A DNA stretch of 64,000 bases, taken from the NCBI GenBank assembly GCA_036873135.1, contig JAPTYO010000009.1, positions 22,713,756 to 22,777,755 on the forward strand. The letters are read 5' to 3'. A program made the position numbers and the translations under genes. Numbering within the stretch: the first letter of the stretch is position 1; every line of letters begins with the position of its first letter. Shown here in pieces: positions 35,293 through 52,700 of the stretch. Source of the stretch: Clarkia xantiana subsp. parviflora (lineage: Eukaryota > Streptophyta > Magnoliopsida > Myrtales > Onagraceae). The notes beneath the pieces were generated by a model, which saw only the letters and a list, made by a program, of their open reading frames with translations, was not told where the DNA came from and searched no databases.

Positions 35293-36390
35293 AGAAAGTC
35301 GCCTTAAGTGGTGCCCGATGTAAAATCGCCTTAAGTGGTGTATGCTGTTTATCGTTTAATTCGATGTAAGCCTATCTAATGCCAATAAATAAAGAGGTTG
35401 CTTCCAAATAAGAGTTGTCCTTAGATTATGCTAAGTGTAAAAGTCGCCTTCAGTGGTGCACGATGAAAGTCGCCTTCAGTGGTGCACGATAAAAGTCGCC
35501 TTCAGTGGTGCACAATGAAAGTCGCCTTCAGTGGTGCACGATAAAAGTCGCCTTCAGTGGTGCACGAGGAAAGTCGCCTTCAGTGGTGCACGATGAAAGT
35601 CGCCTTCAGTGGTGCACGATGAAAGTCGCCTTCAGTGGTGCACGATGAAAGTCGCCTTCAGTGGTGCACGATGAAAGTCGCCTTCAGTGGTGCACGATGA
35701 AAGTCGCCTTCAGTGGTGCACGATGAAAGTCGCCTTCAGTGGTGCACGATGAAAGTCGCCTTCAGTGGTGCACGATGAAAGCCGCCTTAAGTGGTGCACA
35801 ATACTTAGATTTATTCTAAGTATCCAAAAGTCGCCTTCAGTGGTGCACGATGAAAGTCGCCTTCAGTGGTGCACGATGAAAGTCGCCTTCAGTGGTGCAC
35901 GATGAAAGTCGCCTTCAGTGGTGCACGATGAAAGTCGCCTTCAGTGGTGCACGATGAAAGTCGCCTTCAGTGGTGCACGATGAAAGCCGCCTTAAGTGGT
36001 GCACAATACTTAGATTTATTCTAAGTATCCAAAAGTCGCCTTCAGTGGTGCACGATGAAAGTCGCCTTCAGTGGTGCATGATGGAAGTCGCCTTAAGTGG
36101 TGCACAATACTTAGATTTATTCTAAGTATCCAAAAGTCGTCTTAAGTGATGCGTGGGATTAAGTCGCCTTAAGTGGTGCACGATCTCTAGGTTTATCCTA
36201 AGTAACGATTAAGTCGTCTTAAGTGATGCACTCGATATCAAGTCGCCTTAAGTGGTGCAAGTTATTAATCGTCGGGAAGGACGTATGAGAAATTCTTAAT
36301 TATCGAAGTTTCGACTGCTAAGAACTAAGTCGTCTTAAGTGATGCACTCGATGCTAAGTCGCCTTAATGGTGCGGGTTGTTAAATCGTCG
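35290..36390 (+). repeat. 26-bp tandem array in the Tat-like element, with higher-order pattern
   Basis: More than twenty copies of a 26-bp unit beginning gtcgccttcagtggtgcacg and continuing atgaaa. The densest part, 35440-35780, is nearly perfect. After blocks of units comes a variant containing cttagatttattctaagtat (about 35805, 36009 and 36112), itself an inverted repeat, so the array has a longer repeat of block plus hairpin. Toward 36390 the units diverge to gtcgccttaagtggtgc and gtcgtcttaagtgatgc. No long open frame. Such arrays between pol and the 3' LTR are known in Tat/Ogre-like elements and can seed satellite DNA. Confidence 0.92.
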
Positions 36391-36509
36391 GGAAAGACGG
36401 AAGATAACAAAAGATCGGAATTAAAGGAGTCTAATATTGATAAAGGGCTCAAAGGCCCGACAACGACGCAAGAGAAGAGGATACAAGGACTCTAAAAAGA
36501 TAAAAGCAT

Positions 36510-39222
36510 TCAAGCTTGGTCCTTGTCAGCAGCATCGACAGCAGCTGGGTCCGCGGAGTTGGCAGCAGAGGGGTCCACAGGATTGACTTCGGGAGGATTG
36601 GCTATCGGGGCGTCCGCACTTGGAAGCTCAGAGGCGTCTTCGACAATTACGGGGGTACTCCCCCCATCACTCTCCTCGGAAAGAGCAAAATATTTCTTCG
36701 CAAAGGGAGCAAAGGGAAGGAGACTTGTCGAAGTTGATGGCGTCCCCGTACTCCAGGTGGAGCTCCTCAACGGCGTTGAAGAGAGTGTTCTCCACCTCCG
36801 CGCCAAAGAACTTCATGGCATCAGCTTGGAAGCCCTCCGACCTCCGATAGTCCTCCCGACCCTTGGCCTCCGCTTCAGCCAGTTGTGCCGGGAATCCCGC
36901 GATCAGCTCATCCAAAGCCTTCTTCTCAAGGACCAGCTGGTCCTCGGCAGCCTTCTTCTCCTGGGTCAGCCGGTCCACGACTGCCCCCCGCTCTTGCCGC
37001 TCTTGCCTCAAGAGCCCCTCGAAGTCCGCGATCTGCTGCTGAAGGCCCCGAATCTTCTCATTGAGGACAGCCAGCTCTTTGGCAAGCTTCCCCCGTGAAG
37101 ACTGGGAGGCCTTGAGATCCGCATGAAGCTGCTCGCGGACTCCTTGGTCCCGCTCCCGGGCCTCATCATAGGCAATGACATACCCGATGAGGCGGTTGTA
37201 GTCCCCGAGCTCCTGCAATCAAAAGGAAAAATGTTAGAAGGACAAAAGACCCGATTTATCGATCAACAAGAAAGAAGCGAAGTCTCACCTCGATGCGGCG
37301 CACAGCCATACCCCTGACGTCCCGCTGCATATGCGTCCGATTGAGGTGAATCGGATGTCGCATAGAAGGCAGGATGGAACCCGCCAGCAGATGCAGGGCC
37401 AGTTCTTGATCCTGTTCCCCTTGTGTGAGCGGGACTCCCTGGAGCGTCTGGATAGGAGCCCAGGGGGCATTGGCCTGTGAAGAGTTGAAGGGCCTGTAGA
37501 AGTCCCCATCAAGAGCAAGGGGAGAGATAGGACGGGGAAGAGAAGGGCACGTCTCCGTCTCGGCCCGAACAGGGGAGGGAGAGAAGTCGTGGATAGGCGA
37601 GAGCTCCCGCTGCTGCGGAGAAGACGAGGGAGGCGGCCCCTGAGGGGTTGGTTTCAAGGGGGATTGCCCCGCCTTCCGACGCTGTTGAGGGGGATCAGCC
37701 CCGCCAGTCTCCTCGGAGGAGTCCAGAGTCTCCACCTGATGAAACTGTTCGCCAGATGGTGCCTTCTCTCCAGCTGAGGAAGGCACCCCCGCTGGAGGCG
37801 GTGCATCTGCGGAAGCTGCAGCACCCGAGGAAGCTCCCGAGCGACCTGCACCTGGAGGATGAAGAGCTTCAGAAAGGTAGTCAGGAAGTTCATCGGGATT
37901 CTTACACCAAATGATACGTCGGGAGACGTATTGATCCTTCCCGCGGTAATGATAGTAGCCTGCCTTCAAGACTCGGGGAGTTTCGCCTCGAAGGATTCTT
38001 TTGACATCAGCAATGCGGCCTTTCTTGGTCGAGGAAATCTAGTCCGACGGGACCATCCTTTTATACGATTTAATAGCAAGTCGGAGTTGTTTACCTTCCT
38101 CAGCATTCTGGACATCGAAGAGTTGGTCCAGATCCACCCGTGGCCGCTTGGGCTGCTCCGCTGAAGGAGACCCCGACCTGGTAGCAGCCTTCTTGGCAGA
38201 CTTCCTCTTCCGCGAGGGGCGGACAGCATCGGTCTCCCCCTGCTTAAGGAATAGATCGGTCAGCACAGATACCTTCTTGGCTGCAAACAATAAACGAAGA
38301 AAAGTTAGAAGTTTACCCAAGGGACCACGTTAGAAGGGCCGTCGAAGAGCTGCCCCCCAGAGACAATACTGAGGAGTCGGATCCCGGCGTGCACCAGGTC
38401 CCGCTCCACCAGAGAGTTAGCATTGAGAGGAGTGTAAGACTCCCCCCAACGATAAAGCTGGATTAATTGGAGAGTCTCGAAATCCTCATCAGCATAAGTG
38501 TGGAAAGCAGGCGGAGGGTCTGCTGCCACCTCCCACCGAGGCCAGGGAATTGAAGAATGTTGGATGAAGAAGTAACTCTTCTTCCAGCTACTGTTGTCGG
38601 ACCCTGTATCGATCAGGAGTCCCCGACCCTTGACCACCTTCCAGGTGTCACTAGTCCAACCGTGCCGAGCAAGCTGCTGCTTACTCCACTTAGGCATCCG
38701 AGGGTAGAAGGCGCAAACCCCCGCCTCGTTGCATTTTAGCCCATAGAAGGTCCTGAAGAGTTGGAGGCTGTAGACCCACTTCTGTCGGAGACAGAGGACT
38801 TGAAAGGCGTTCCAGATGCGGATGGCATGAGGAGAGAAGGTAGTGGGGTGTGTTTGGTAGTGATGGCACAGCTCGACCAGGCTACCGCAAAAGGGGAACC
38901 TGATCCCCGCTGATATTTGTCCCGTAGAGACAAATACCTCCCCTTTCTGGGGACGAGTAACCTCAAGGTCACTCGAGGGACGATGTCGAGGATACGGGAA
39001 ACGGGGTTCCCAGGTAATGGTGATGCAACCCTCTTGGAGAGCTGCATCATAAGCAGTAGTGGAAATCTCATTTGGAGCATAGTCAAATTTAAAGGGTTTT
39101 CTCCCCTCGGAGCTGGAACCGCTGTCTGAAAAGCAACCAGGGCAAGAAAATACAGTGGGACTATGGGAAAAATTAGAAAGAAAAAGACAAACAAACAACG
39201 AAGAGGGTTTCCTTACCAGACA
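36510..39222 (-). pseudogene. Antisense spliced ORF of the Tat-like element
   Basis: Runs opposite to gag-pol from near the 3' LTR. Exons: 39222-39216 (ATG TCT G), 39125-38317, 38280-37289, and 37212 to about 36510, all with GT-AG introns of 35-95 bp. Exon 2 holds the conserved globular part, including SAGIRFPFCGSLVELCHHYQ and RMPKWSKQQLARHGW, resembling the 'putative gypsy type transposon' family (Pfam Transposase_28). Exon 3 has a basic KKAATRSG stretch and a proline/serine-rich region. Exon 4 is coiled coil (about 60-120 of its residues). An in-frame TAG lies at 38041-38039 in exon 3. Near 36720 the coiled-coil frame ends early (stop 36667), while another frame carries a plausible acidic tail to 36510. 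The function of this family is not established. It would need an antisense promoter in or near the 3' LTR. Confidence 0.75.
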
Positions 39223-39768
39223 TAATGAAGTATAGGTTGAAGGAGATGAACGAGATGTCGCCGGAAGGATGATCGGAGAGACTCCAAAGACCTTCGAAAT
39301 CACAGAGCTTGGAATTGCAGAGGAATCGCAGAGAGCTTTTGAGAATTCGAAGACGGTAAAAGTTAAATTATGACTGTGGCTAGGGTTTTATAGTCGAAGA
39401 AGACGGTTGAAAGGACACTTCGATCCGAGTCGTCGAAGTCGAAGAGTCTTAATCTGGACCGTTGAGATGAAACGTGCAGAAGGACAACGGACGCAATGAT
39501 GAAACGGCCTGAAAAGCACTTTTCAGAAAAGGACAGGCGCGAAAAATCAGGCACGTGGGTCGAAAACGTCACTCCATTATATGCTGCATTTAATGCACTA
39601 GAAAACCGAAGAGACCTTTGGGATATAGCAGTTATCTACAAAACCCTAAGGAAACGTGGAGGAGAAGACTGATAAATTAAGTAACTGAACCAAGGAACAG
39701 ATCCCCGACTCTAGCATTGGAAAATCGGGAGTTGGAAGACACGACGAACTAAAAGTCCCTCATGTCTT

Positions 39769-39777
39769 GGGGGCAAA
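39769..39777 (+). promoter_or_regulatory. Polypurine tract
   Basis: gggggcaaa directly before the 3' LTR, the expected plus-strand DNA primer. The single c makes it imperfect. Confidence 0.6.
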
Positions 39778-40474
39778 TGATGGGTCCGACTATAGCCGTC
39801 AGGCCCTTTAACGGCGAGGAAACGGCAAACAGGCCCACCAGGCCCAGAGTAAAGGTCAAGATGACTTTGGAGAAGGGTCCCGACGAAGGGAGTCCCGATG
39901 AAATAAGGTCCCGACAGAGTCGGTCCCGACAGTCGAGCTAGAAGCTCCCGATGAGAAGCCTTTAAGTAGGCCCCGATGATGATCCCTGAGAATGATAGGC
40001 CCTGTCACGATGACGAGGGGCCCCGAGCGGTGACACAACAAGACAACTCTGGAGTCCCCGACGGGAGTCGGGACTCGTTACCAGAGGATAAAGCCAAGAT
40101 GTGCGGGGCGTGGCCGAGATACGCGGAACGTGGTTAAGATACACGGAGCGTGGCCGAGATACGCGGGGCACGGCTAAGATACACGAGATCGCGTCCGAGA
40201 TATGCGGGATACGGGCTAACCACCCCTAACGGTTCTCCAGGTACCTGAGGCATCTCTTTGCCTATAAAAGGGCAAGAGATCATCTCAGAAAGACTTACGT
40301 TGAGTTGAATACACTTTGATATCTGTTACTTGCCAGTCAGATGAAGTACTCATTTAAGCATCGGAGAGGGATTCTGGGTCACCGCCCGGTCTATCCCCTC
40401 TTGCAGGATTGCGTGGAGCAAAGGAGCTAGGATTGCCGTCAAGATCCGTACCGGAGTTCCACCGTGATCCAACA
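39778..40474 (+). repeat. 3' LTR of the Tat-like element
   Basis: 697 bp, near identical to the 5' LTR, with its own TATA box tataaaag at 40262-40269. Its right end abuts HSP10 exon 1 codons. Confidence 0.93.
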
Positions 40475-40572
40475 GTCTTCTCAGGCAGTAGAATACCAGA
40501 GTTGGTCTTTCCTGGATGGACGATCTTCTCGACAAGGATCCGATTAAGAGTAGGAATCAAGCGCTTCGCCAT

Positions 40573-40867
40573 TGACACTCCGTGGAAGACCAAGAGAACT
40601 GTGAATTGGCTTGCTGATAGAGGAGGAGCTAGGATTGCTTGAACTGGTAATTCTTCTTGACGCAAGTCCTTGCCTCAATAGGGCTTTAGCAGGGTTTAGA
40701 AATTTGTAGGTTGACCTATTTTAGTCCTGTAAGATTTTGGAGGTGTGACGGATGCCCTTTAACTATAAAATTGATAAAAGTTAAGATTTTTTTTTGGCCA
40801 AAGATACATTTTTGATGAATCTGATTGACTTGTACAACAAAACAGGTTTTTGAAGATTTTCATTTTA
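40573..40867 (-). promoter_or_regulatory. HSP10 5' leader and upstream region
   Basis: Upstream of the HSP10 ATG. Positions up to about 40700 look like a leader. No clear TATA box is seen. The foldback element at 40877 begins shortly after and may lie in the promoter. Confidence 0.35.
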
Positions 40868-40876
40868 TTGTATAAA

Positions 40877-41710
40877 GGTTAATAGGTCTTTTGGTCTAAT
40901 ATGTTTGACAACTTTTGAGTTTTGGTCATATATCTTTTTTTTGTCTAGTGTTGGTACCATATGTTTGAAAACTTTTAGTTTTTGGTCAATTCGTTAGTTG
41001 ACCGTTAGTTTGACCGTTAAATAGTCATGTGACTTGCACATGCCTAGTCCCAAAATTTTATTTTGTTCAGTTTAGTCCTCAAAATTATTGTCCTAACTTT
41101 TTATTTTTACAATTTAGCCCCTAAACATTATCAACCGCACCCTAAGAGTAAATTGACCTAGCCATGGTCTGACCCGTGGCTAGGTCGGGCCATGGCTAGA
41201 GTCGCCGGACCTGGGTGACCCTAACCATGCTACGACCTAGCCGTGGGTTGGGCCATGGTTAGGTCAATTTACCATTTGGGTCCAATTGACCAAATTGGAC
41301 CATTGGACAAAATTGACCTAGCCATGGCTACGTCGGACCATGGCTACGTCGGACCATGGCTAGAGTCGCCGGACCTGGGCGACCATACTCATGTTTCGAC
41401 CTAGCCATGGGCCGGACCATAGCTAGGTCAATTTAGTTCTAGGGTGCGGTTGATAATGTTTAGGGGCTACATTGCAAAAATAAAAAGCTAGGACAATAAT
41501 TTTGACGATTAAACTGAATAAAATAAAATTTTGGGACTAGGCATGTGCAAGTCACATGACTATTTAACGGTCAAACTGACGGTCAACTAACGGATTGACC
41601 AAAAACCAAAAGTTTTCAAACATATGGTACCAAAATTAGGCAAAAAAAAAAGATATATGACCAAAACCCAAAAGTTGTCAAACATGTTGGACCAAAAAAC
41701 CTATTAACCC
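40877..41710. mobile_element. Foldback element with ~300-bp inverted arms, 9-bp TSD
   Basis: 834 bp, left end ggttaataggtcttttggtc, right end its near-perfect inverse. The arms match over roughly 300 bp (about 95% by eye). The centre holds repeated ggccatggctaggtc-type palindromes. TSD ttgtataaa at 40868-40876 and 41711-41719. No coding capacity. The same family as the element at 58819 (shared words accatatgttt and gaccgttaaat). The 9-bp TSD points to a Mutator-like transposase acting in trans. Confidence 0.88.
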
Positions 41711-41848
41711 TTGTATAAATAAGGAAAATGGTTAATTAGCAGGTTTTTGACGATTTTCAAGCAAGTCCCAAGGTTGGTATAGCAGGTTAGGGAGTCAATT
41801 CAAAATGGCTTTACAAAATGTCCTTATGAGCACACACTTTTCATAAAG

Positions 41849-42835
41849 TTGGATTCAAGTCAGAACCTTCTTATAGTATGTGTCTATGTTGATGATCTCA
41901 TTTACATTGGGAATAACTTAAGGATGTGTGAAAAGTTTAAGAAAAGCATGACTCATGAATTCGAGATGTCTGATTTAGGCTTGTTTCACTACTTTCTTGG
42001 TTTAGAAATCAAACAAAACAAAGGTGGGGTTTACGTGTTTTAGAAGAAGTATGCTTCTGATGTCTTAAAGAGGTTCAAAATGGATAAATGCAATCATGTG
42101 GTCACACCAATTGAGTTAGGAAACAAACTAACTAAGAAATGGTTAGGATCCAAGATAGACAAGACATTTTATAGACAATTGATTGGGAGCTTGATGTACT
42201 TGACAGCAACTCGTCTTGATATTCAATATGCAGTTAGTCTTGTCAATCGGTTTATGGAATATCCAAATGAGATGCATATGAATGGAGTCAAAATAATACT
42301 CAGATACATTCAAGGAACTAAGGATTTAGGATTACATTACAAGCCTTCAAAGGGCCAGTCTTTAGTTGCATATGCTGATAGTGACTATGCAGGTTCTAAA
42401 GAGGATGGAAAGAGCACCACATGTTATGCTCTTATGATGAGTGGAGCAGCTATATCTTGGTCCTTAAAGAAGCAATCAATCGTGACTTTGTCAAGCACAT
42501 AAGCAGAATATGTTGCTTGATCAAGTTGTGGTTGTCATATAGTTTGGATGAGGAGAGCTCTTGACTTTCTTTATCAAACTCAGAATAAACCTACTCTTTT
42601 GTTTTGTGATAATGCATCTGTAATAAAGCTTTCGTGAAAGAAGTAAGCATATTGATGTAAAGAGATATTATCTTAGAGATCTGTGCAAGGAAGGAGAAAT
42701 TGAAGTTGAATTCTACAGGAGTGAAGATCAACTAGCATATATCTTGACGAAGGGACTGAAAAGATCTTCATTTGAATCACTCAGGAGTCAATTAGGAGTT
42801 TGTAAACTGAATTTGGAACCCCAAAGCTCAGCTTA
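41849..42835 (+). pseudogene. copia RT-RNase H remnant (copy D)
   Basis: A different copia family from copies A-C. It contains the RT active site VCVYVDDLIYIGNN, FEMSDLGLFHYFLGLEI, SLMYLTATRLDIQYAV and RNase H AYADSDYAGSKEDGKS with SWSLKKQSIVTLSST. It is interrupted by a TAG at about 42041 and a TAA after LSST, with further stops to 42660. No 5' parts are present. It is followed by a purine tract (taagggaagg) and an LTR. Confidence 0.85.
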
Positions 42836-42848
42836 AGGGAAGGTATGT

Positions 42849-43316
42849 TGTTGAAATCAAGCTGCAAATCACAGGCGAAGAAGAAGAATAAATGAAGTAG
42901 CCGTTGGAAGTTCAAAATTCTGTTAAGTTGGTTAAGTGATTTCCGAACCGGTCGGTCCACACCAAACCGTCTGAAGAATCCGGTTCAGTCACTGCTCAAG
43001 AATCAACTGCGATTTTTGCGTGATTTGCTGATTTCTTGCCAGATTTTTGATTCGTTCTGTTTAATTAAGTTATGGGCTAGTTAAAGGACGTTGTGGGTAT
43101 TCGACTTTTACATTTTAGTTTAATATTTAAGCTTGTAATCTTTTGTATTTGAATAATCAAGTAATACAAGTCAATTTCCAGCATACATAGCTTTGTTCGA
43201 AGTTTCTTGCTGCATTTATCTTATGTTCTTCAATCAAATTTTCGTTTTCTAATCAAGTAAATTCATCCATTTGAGTGTGTGTGAGTGAGTGAAGCTTGCA
43301 CGTTTAAATTTCAACA
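42849..43316 (+). mobile_element. 3' LTR of copia copy D
   Basis: 468 bp, TGTTGAAATC to ATTTCAACA, so the ends are a nine-base inverted repeat. Preceded by purine-rich agcttaagggaaggta. No 5' LTR partner is visible upstream, so the TSD cannot be tested. Confidence 0.75.
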
Positions 43317-44089
43317 TTCATAGTGGCAATACAATTTTAGCTCTCATTTTAATTTTTAAATCAAGCCATTAACGTGTCATAAAAAATTTAAATTTAGTTT
43401 TAAACGTGTTATTCTCCATAGTAAACATAATTTTTATAACAATGTGAGGTATTGATTAATTATTGCTCTAAAGTGATATAAAATAGAAATATAATTCTTT
43501 GGTTAAAATGAAATCGACTTAAATTTAAATTAATTTTTAGTCGTCAAATTAGACACATGAAGATATGTTTAATAAATAATAATTATTTATTTGTTTCTCT
43601 ATTGATATCTAATGTATTATTCTGATTTGACGAGAAATCGAGTTCAATTTAAGTCGACACTATCTTTTAAAAAACCCAAAAAAAAAGTCAATATTTTACT
43701 GATACATTAAATTAAATTAGACCAATGTTACACAATTTCTCTCTGACCACTATATATACGAATTATTTTTCAATTTTTTTTTTTTCAATTACGAAATTAA
43801 ATTAAAAAAACAAAAGAGACACTACAAAAGATCTACAATACATGCAAATTCAACCCCATGTCTTACCCACGTACTCCCAAATAAGTTGTTGTCTATATAT
43901 TTCTCCTTCTCCCAAGTGGTGCCCCTTATATTGCGGTCATAATCTTCAATTGTCTTTTCTGTCAAACATATATATATAGATACGTTGATGCATCATTTAC
44001 AAGTGTCGTACAGTTAAACCATAATAATGTGTCGTTTCTTTTTTTTCTATTCTATCCCGCAAATTTAAGGCAGGCAAATATTATTATTA
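43317..44089. other. Intergenic, downstream of the CDPK
   Basis: AT-rich. The part next to 44089 is the likely CDPK 3' untranslated region. No gene or terminal repeat recognised. Confidence 0.4.
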
Positions 44090-50352
<6,263 letters not shown>

Positions 50353-52692
50353 GGTGGCAGCCGAGAGGAGGGTCTACGACGTCGCGTCGATCTCAGAAGG
50401 ATATGATCAGTTAATTGGAGAGACGAGAAAACTAATCGCAGGCCAAAAATGTTTTTTTTTTTTTTTTTTGGTTTGGCCAGAAAATAAATTATTAGAGAGA
50501 AATGGGGAGAGCCGGAGATGTGGATTATGTTTTTAGGTGATTGATGGATTTAGGAATTTTTGGGAAATGGAGACGTTCTTGTTGAGGGAATGTAGAGAGC
50601 CGTCCGTACGTGATTGACGAGCGTTAAAATAGTAAAGTCTGCATGCATGACACATGCTTTTCCTGGGAAACTCAACTGTTTTATTTGATATATAGTAGGA
50701 CGGAAACTTACGCATTCCGGGGCGAATAAAAACATTAAAATGAATATATAAAATATAAAATAAATTTTTTCTTTGTATACAGAAGTTATACATTAGAATT
50801 TATTTATTCTGAGACTATGTGATCGTTGCGGTTTATGTCCTATAGTATAGTTTTTTCATATAAGATTAATACATTATTTTTATAAATATAAAAAATTAAA
50901 TTAAAAAACGTTAATTAAAAACATATTTAGAAAAAAATTTCTTTATATATTCAACTACACTAATTATATTATTCAAAGAACTATAATATATATTGAAATA
51001 TTTTATTCTATACAGTTAACCATAAAAAAACATTTATGTAATGTCTGTAAAGCTTTTTAATAAATTAGAACTCATATAATTAAGATGAATTCAACTTTAC
51101 TATAATACATTGTATAAATAATTATATGGGTTAGAAATGTCAAAAATATTAATAATTTTAATGTAATAGTATGTCATTTATGATTAATAGTATAATATAA
51201 GAATTAAATATACGTTTGTAAGATTAATTAACACAATACATAAGTAGATAAAAAATATTTATCAATCTCTATATATATATTTACAATAAGATAACCCAAC
51301 CCAATTACAAAATCTACGCCATTTCTCAGTTTCCCCTTAAACGCATGGACGAATTTACGTAGGGTCCAGATTGCCCCCTCTGAATTTCTTGAGTTTCTAG
51401 ATAAAATTTAGGGTTTCTTAAGGTTGCCCCCTCTGAGAATTGGCAAAAGTTCATTTAGTTATCTTTTTGCCCCTGTACCTGAACCTTCATTCTATGATTC
51501 CACACTTTGATAAAGAAAAGAAGAAGTTTAAAGAAGAGAATGGTTATGGTAGAACATGGAAGAAGGTAATAAGTTTCGCAGAAAGAAGGATTGGTAAGGA
51601 AGAAGAAGAGTTGTAGGGGAAAGACATAAGATAGATAGAAGCAATAAATGCTTAAAGTGAAAAGTAGAGTTTGTACATCTACTCTTACTTTTTCCAAAAA
51701 AAGTTGTACTTTTACAATAGTATTTATTTATTTATTTATTATAATTTATATAGTTACATACTTTCAGTTTAAGTGGTAAAATTCAATTTTCGTTTTACCA
51801 AAATAAATATACTACATTACAAGTTAAATTGATTTTAAATAAATAGAGTTGTGTAAAAATTTGAATAATTGATATATTTTTTTTTCAAATTAAAGATAAT
51901 TGAATTTACCATATAGTTAAAGTAGTAAAATCTTAGTTTTTCGTTGCAAAAATAATTGTATAAAATAAGATCAAATGTTATTTAGTCTATTATTTTTTCC
52001 TTTAACTAAACGATGTCGGTTGTTTTAGACAATAAAAATAATTTTGCTCTATAGTTAAATTTTTATTTATTTTCTAAACAAAAAATCGGTCTTGTTTTGT
52101 TATTTATATTAACTATATTCTACAAGTTATAAATGTAGTGCATTTGGTAAAATAATTATGATATAGATGATATGTCTTATTAAGGATTAGTATGCATTTT
52201 TATATTAATTTTAAGATATTATTTTCATGATTATATGTAATATTAAGATGAAAAATGTAACTAAAATCTAAGTAACATTTTTAACGGTTTTTACCTAGAG
52301 TTAAACATTTAAAAAAAATAGAAAAATTAGTTATTTTAATTACATTTTATATTCGCAAGTATATCAGCTTTTCCCGATCCAAAATTATAGAAGCAGTCTT
52401 ATATAATTTGAAAATGAACTACGACTATAATTTTGCCCCCCCGGAAAATGTTCCTGGCTTCGTCCCTGCTTAAACAGCACCTGTAGCATGCTTGCTCCAC
52501 ACGTAAACTAATCACCACTCGCACCGGGTCAGCCAATAAGGGGTAAAGTGTTGGTCATGAACAACTTTCCATTCCCATGGTCACTAGTGGGGATTGAACC
52601 ATTGACCTCTGGTTAAGGGATGAGGCAGTTAACGCTCCCGTATCTCTCCCCTACCCTCCCCCACCATGACCCATCCTACGGCTGCACCCATG
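50353..52692. other. CDPK promoter side and AT-rich intergenic DNA
   Basis: The first few hundred bases are the likely CDPK leader and promoter (poly-T at 50453-50469). 50800-52400 is AT-rich without recognised genes. At 52560-52640 a stretch whose reverse complement contains ggttcaatccccac resembles a tRNA B-box and may be a SINE fragment, at low confidence. The words gccccctctgaa (51375) and gcccccccggaaaatg (52434) look like debris of another repeat. Confidence 0.35.
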
Positions 52693-52700
52693 ACCGCAGC

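Larger units (their letters stand above)
28966..40474 (+). mobile_element. Full-length Tat-type Ty3/gypsy retrotransposon
   Basis: An 11,509-bp element flanked by GTCTT (28961-28965 and 40475-40479). Order: 5' LTR, primer site, gag, protease, RT, RNase H, a second RNase H-like segment, integrase, 26-bp tandem array, an antisense spliced ORF, purine tract, 3' LTR. RT-RH-INT order marks Ty3/gypsy. The extra ORF, the array and the absence of a chromodomain fit the Tat group (Ogre/Retand-like), which is assigned from layout and motifs rather than a tree. By eye the two LTRs differ by six substitutions and one indel over about 697 bp, so insertion is recent on an evolutionary scale. Coding regions nevertheless carry at least three stops and two or three frameshifts. 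Confidence 0.93.
27400..40572 (-). pseudogene. CPN10: 10 kDa chaperonin (HSP10/CPN10), exon 1 split by a retrotransposon
   Basis: HSP10 is the heptameric lid of the mitochondrial HSP60 folding chamber. Coding exons on the minus strand: exon 1a 40572-40475 (from MAKRLIPTLNRILVEKIV to LLPEK plus two bases), exon 1b 28960-28954 (completing T-T-K before a GT donor), exon 2 28312-28173 ([20 protein letters not shown] to VKLGDK) and exon 3 27448-27400 (YHLFRDDDILGTLHD, stop). The total is 97 codons, the normal length. The mobile loop and the GP.ARD.DG and LLPEYGG motifs are intact. Between exons 1a and 1b lies the 11.5-kb Tat-like element, with TSD aagac (minus strand) inside codon 33. Read through, exon 1 runs into the LTR and stops after 41 LTR-encoded residues, so this allele should make no HSP10. 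Apart from the insertion every exon and splice site looks functional, so the loss is recent. Confidence 0.93.

Noticed and set aside
35440..36170. CRISPR-like array
   Set aside because: The 26-bp units are contiguous tandem repeats without unique spacers and lie inside a plant retrotransposon.
52560..52640. tRNA gene suggested by a B-box-like ggttcaatcccc
   Set aside because: No convincing A-box or cloverleaf; at most a SINE fragment.
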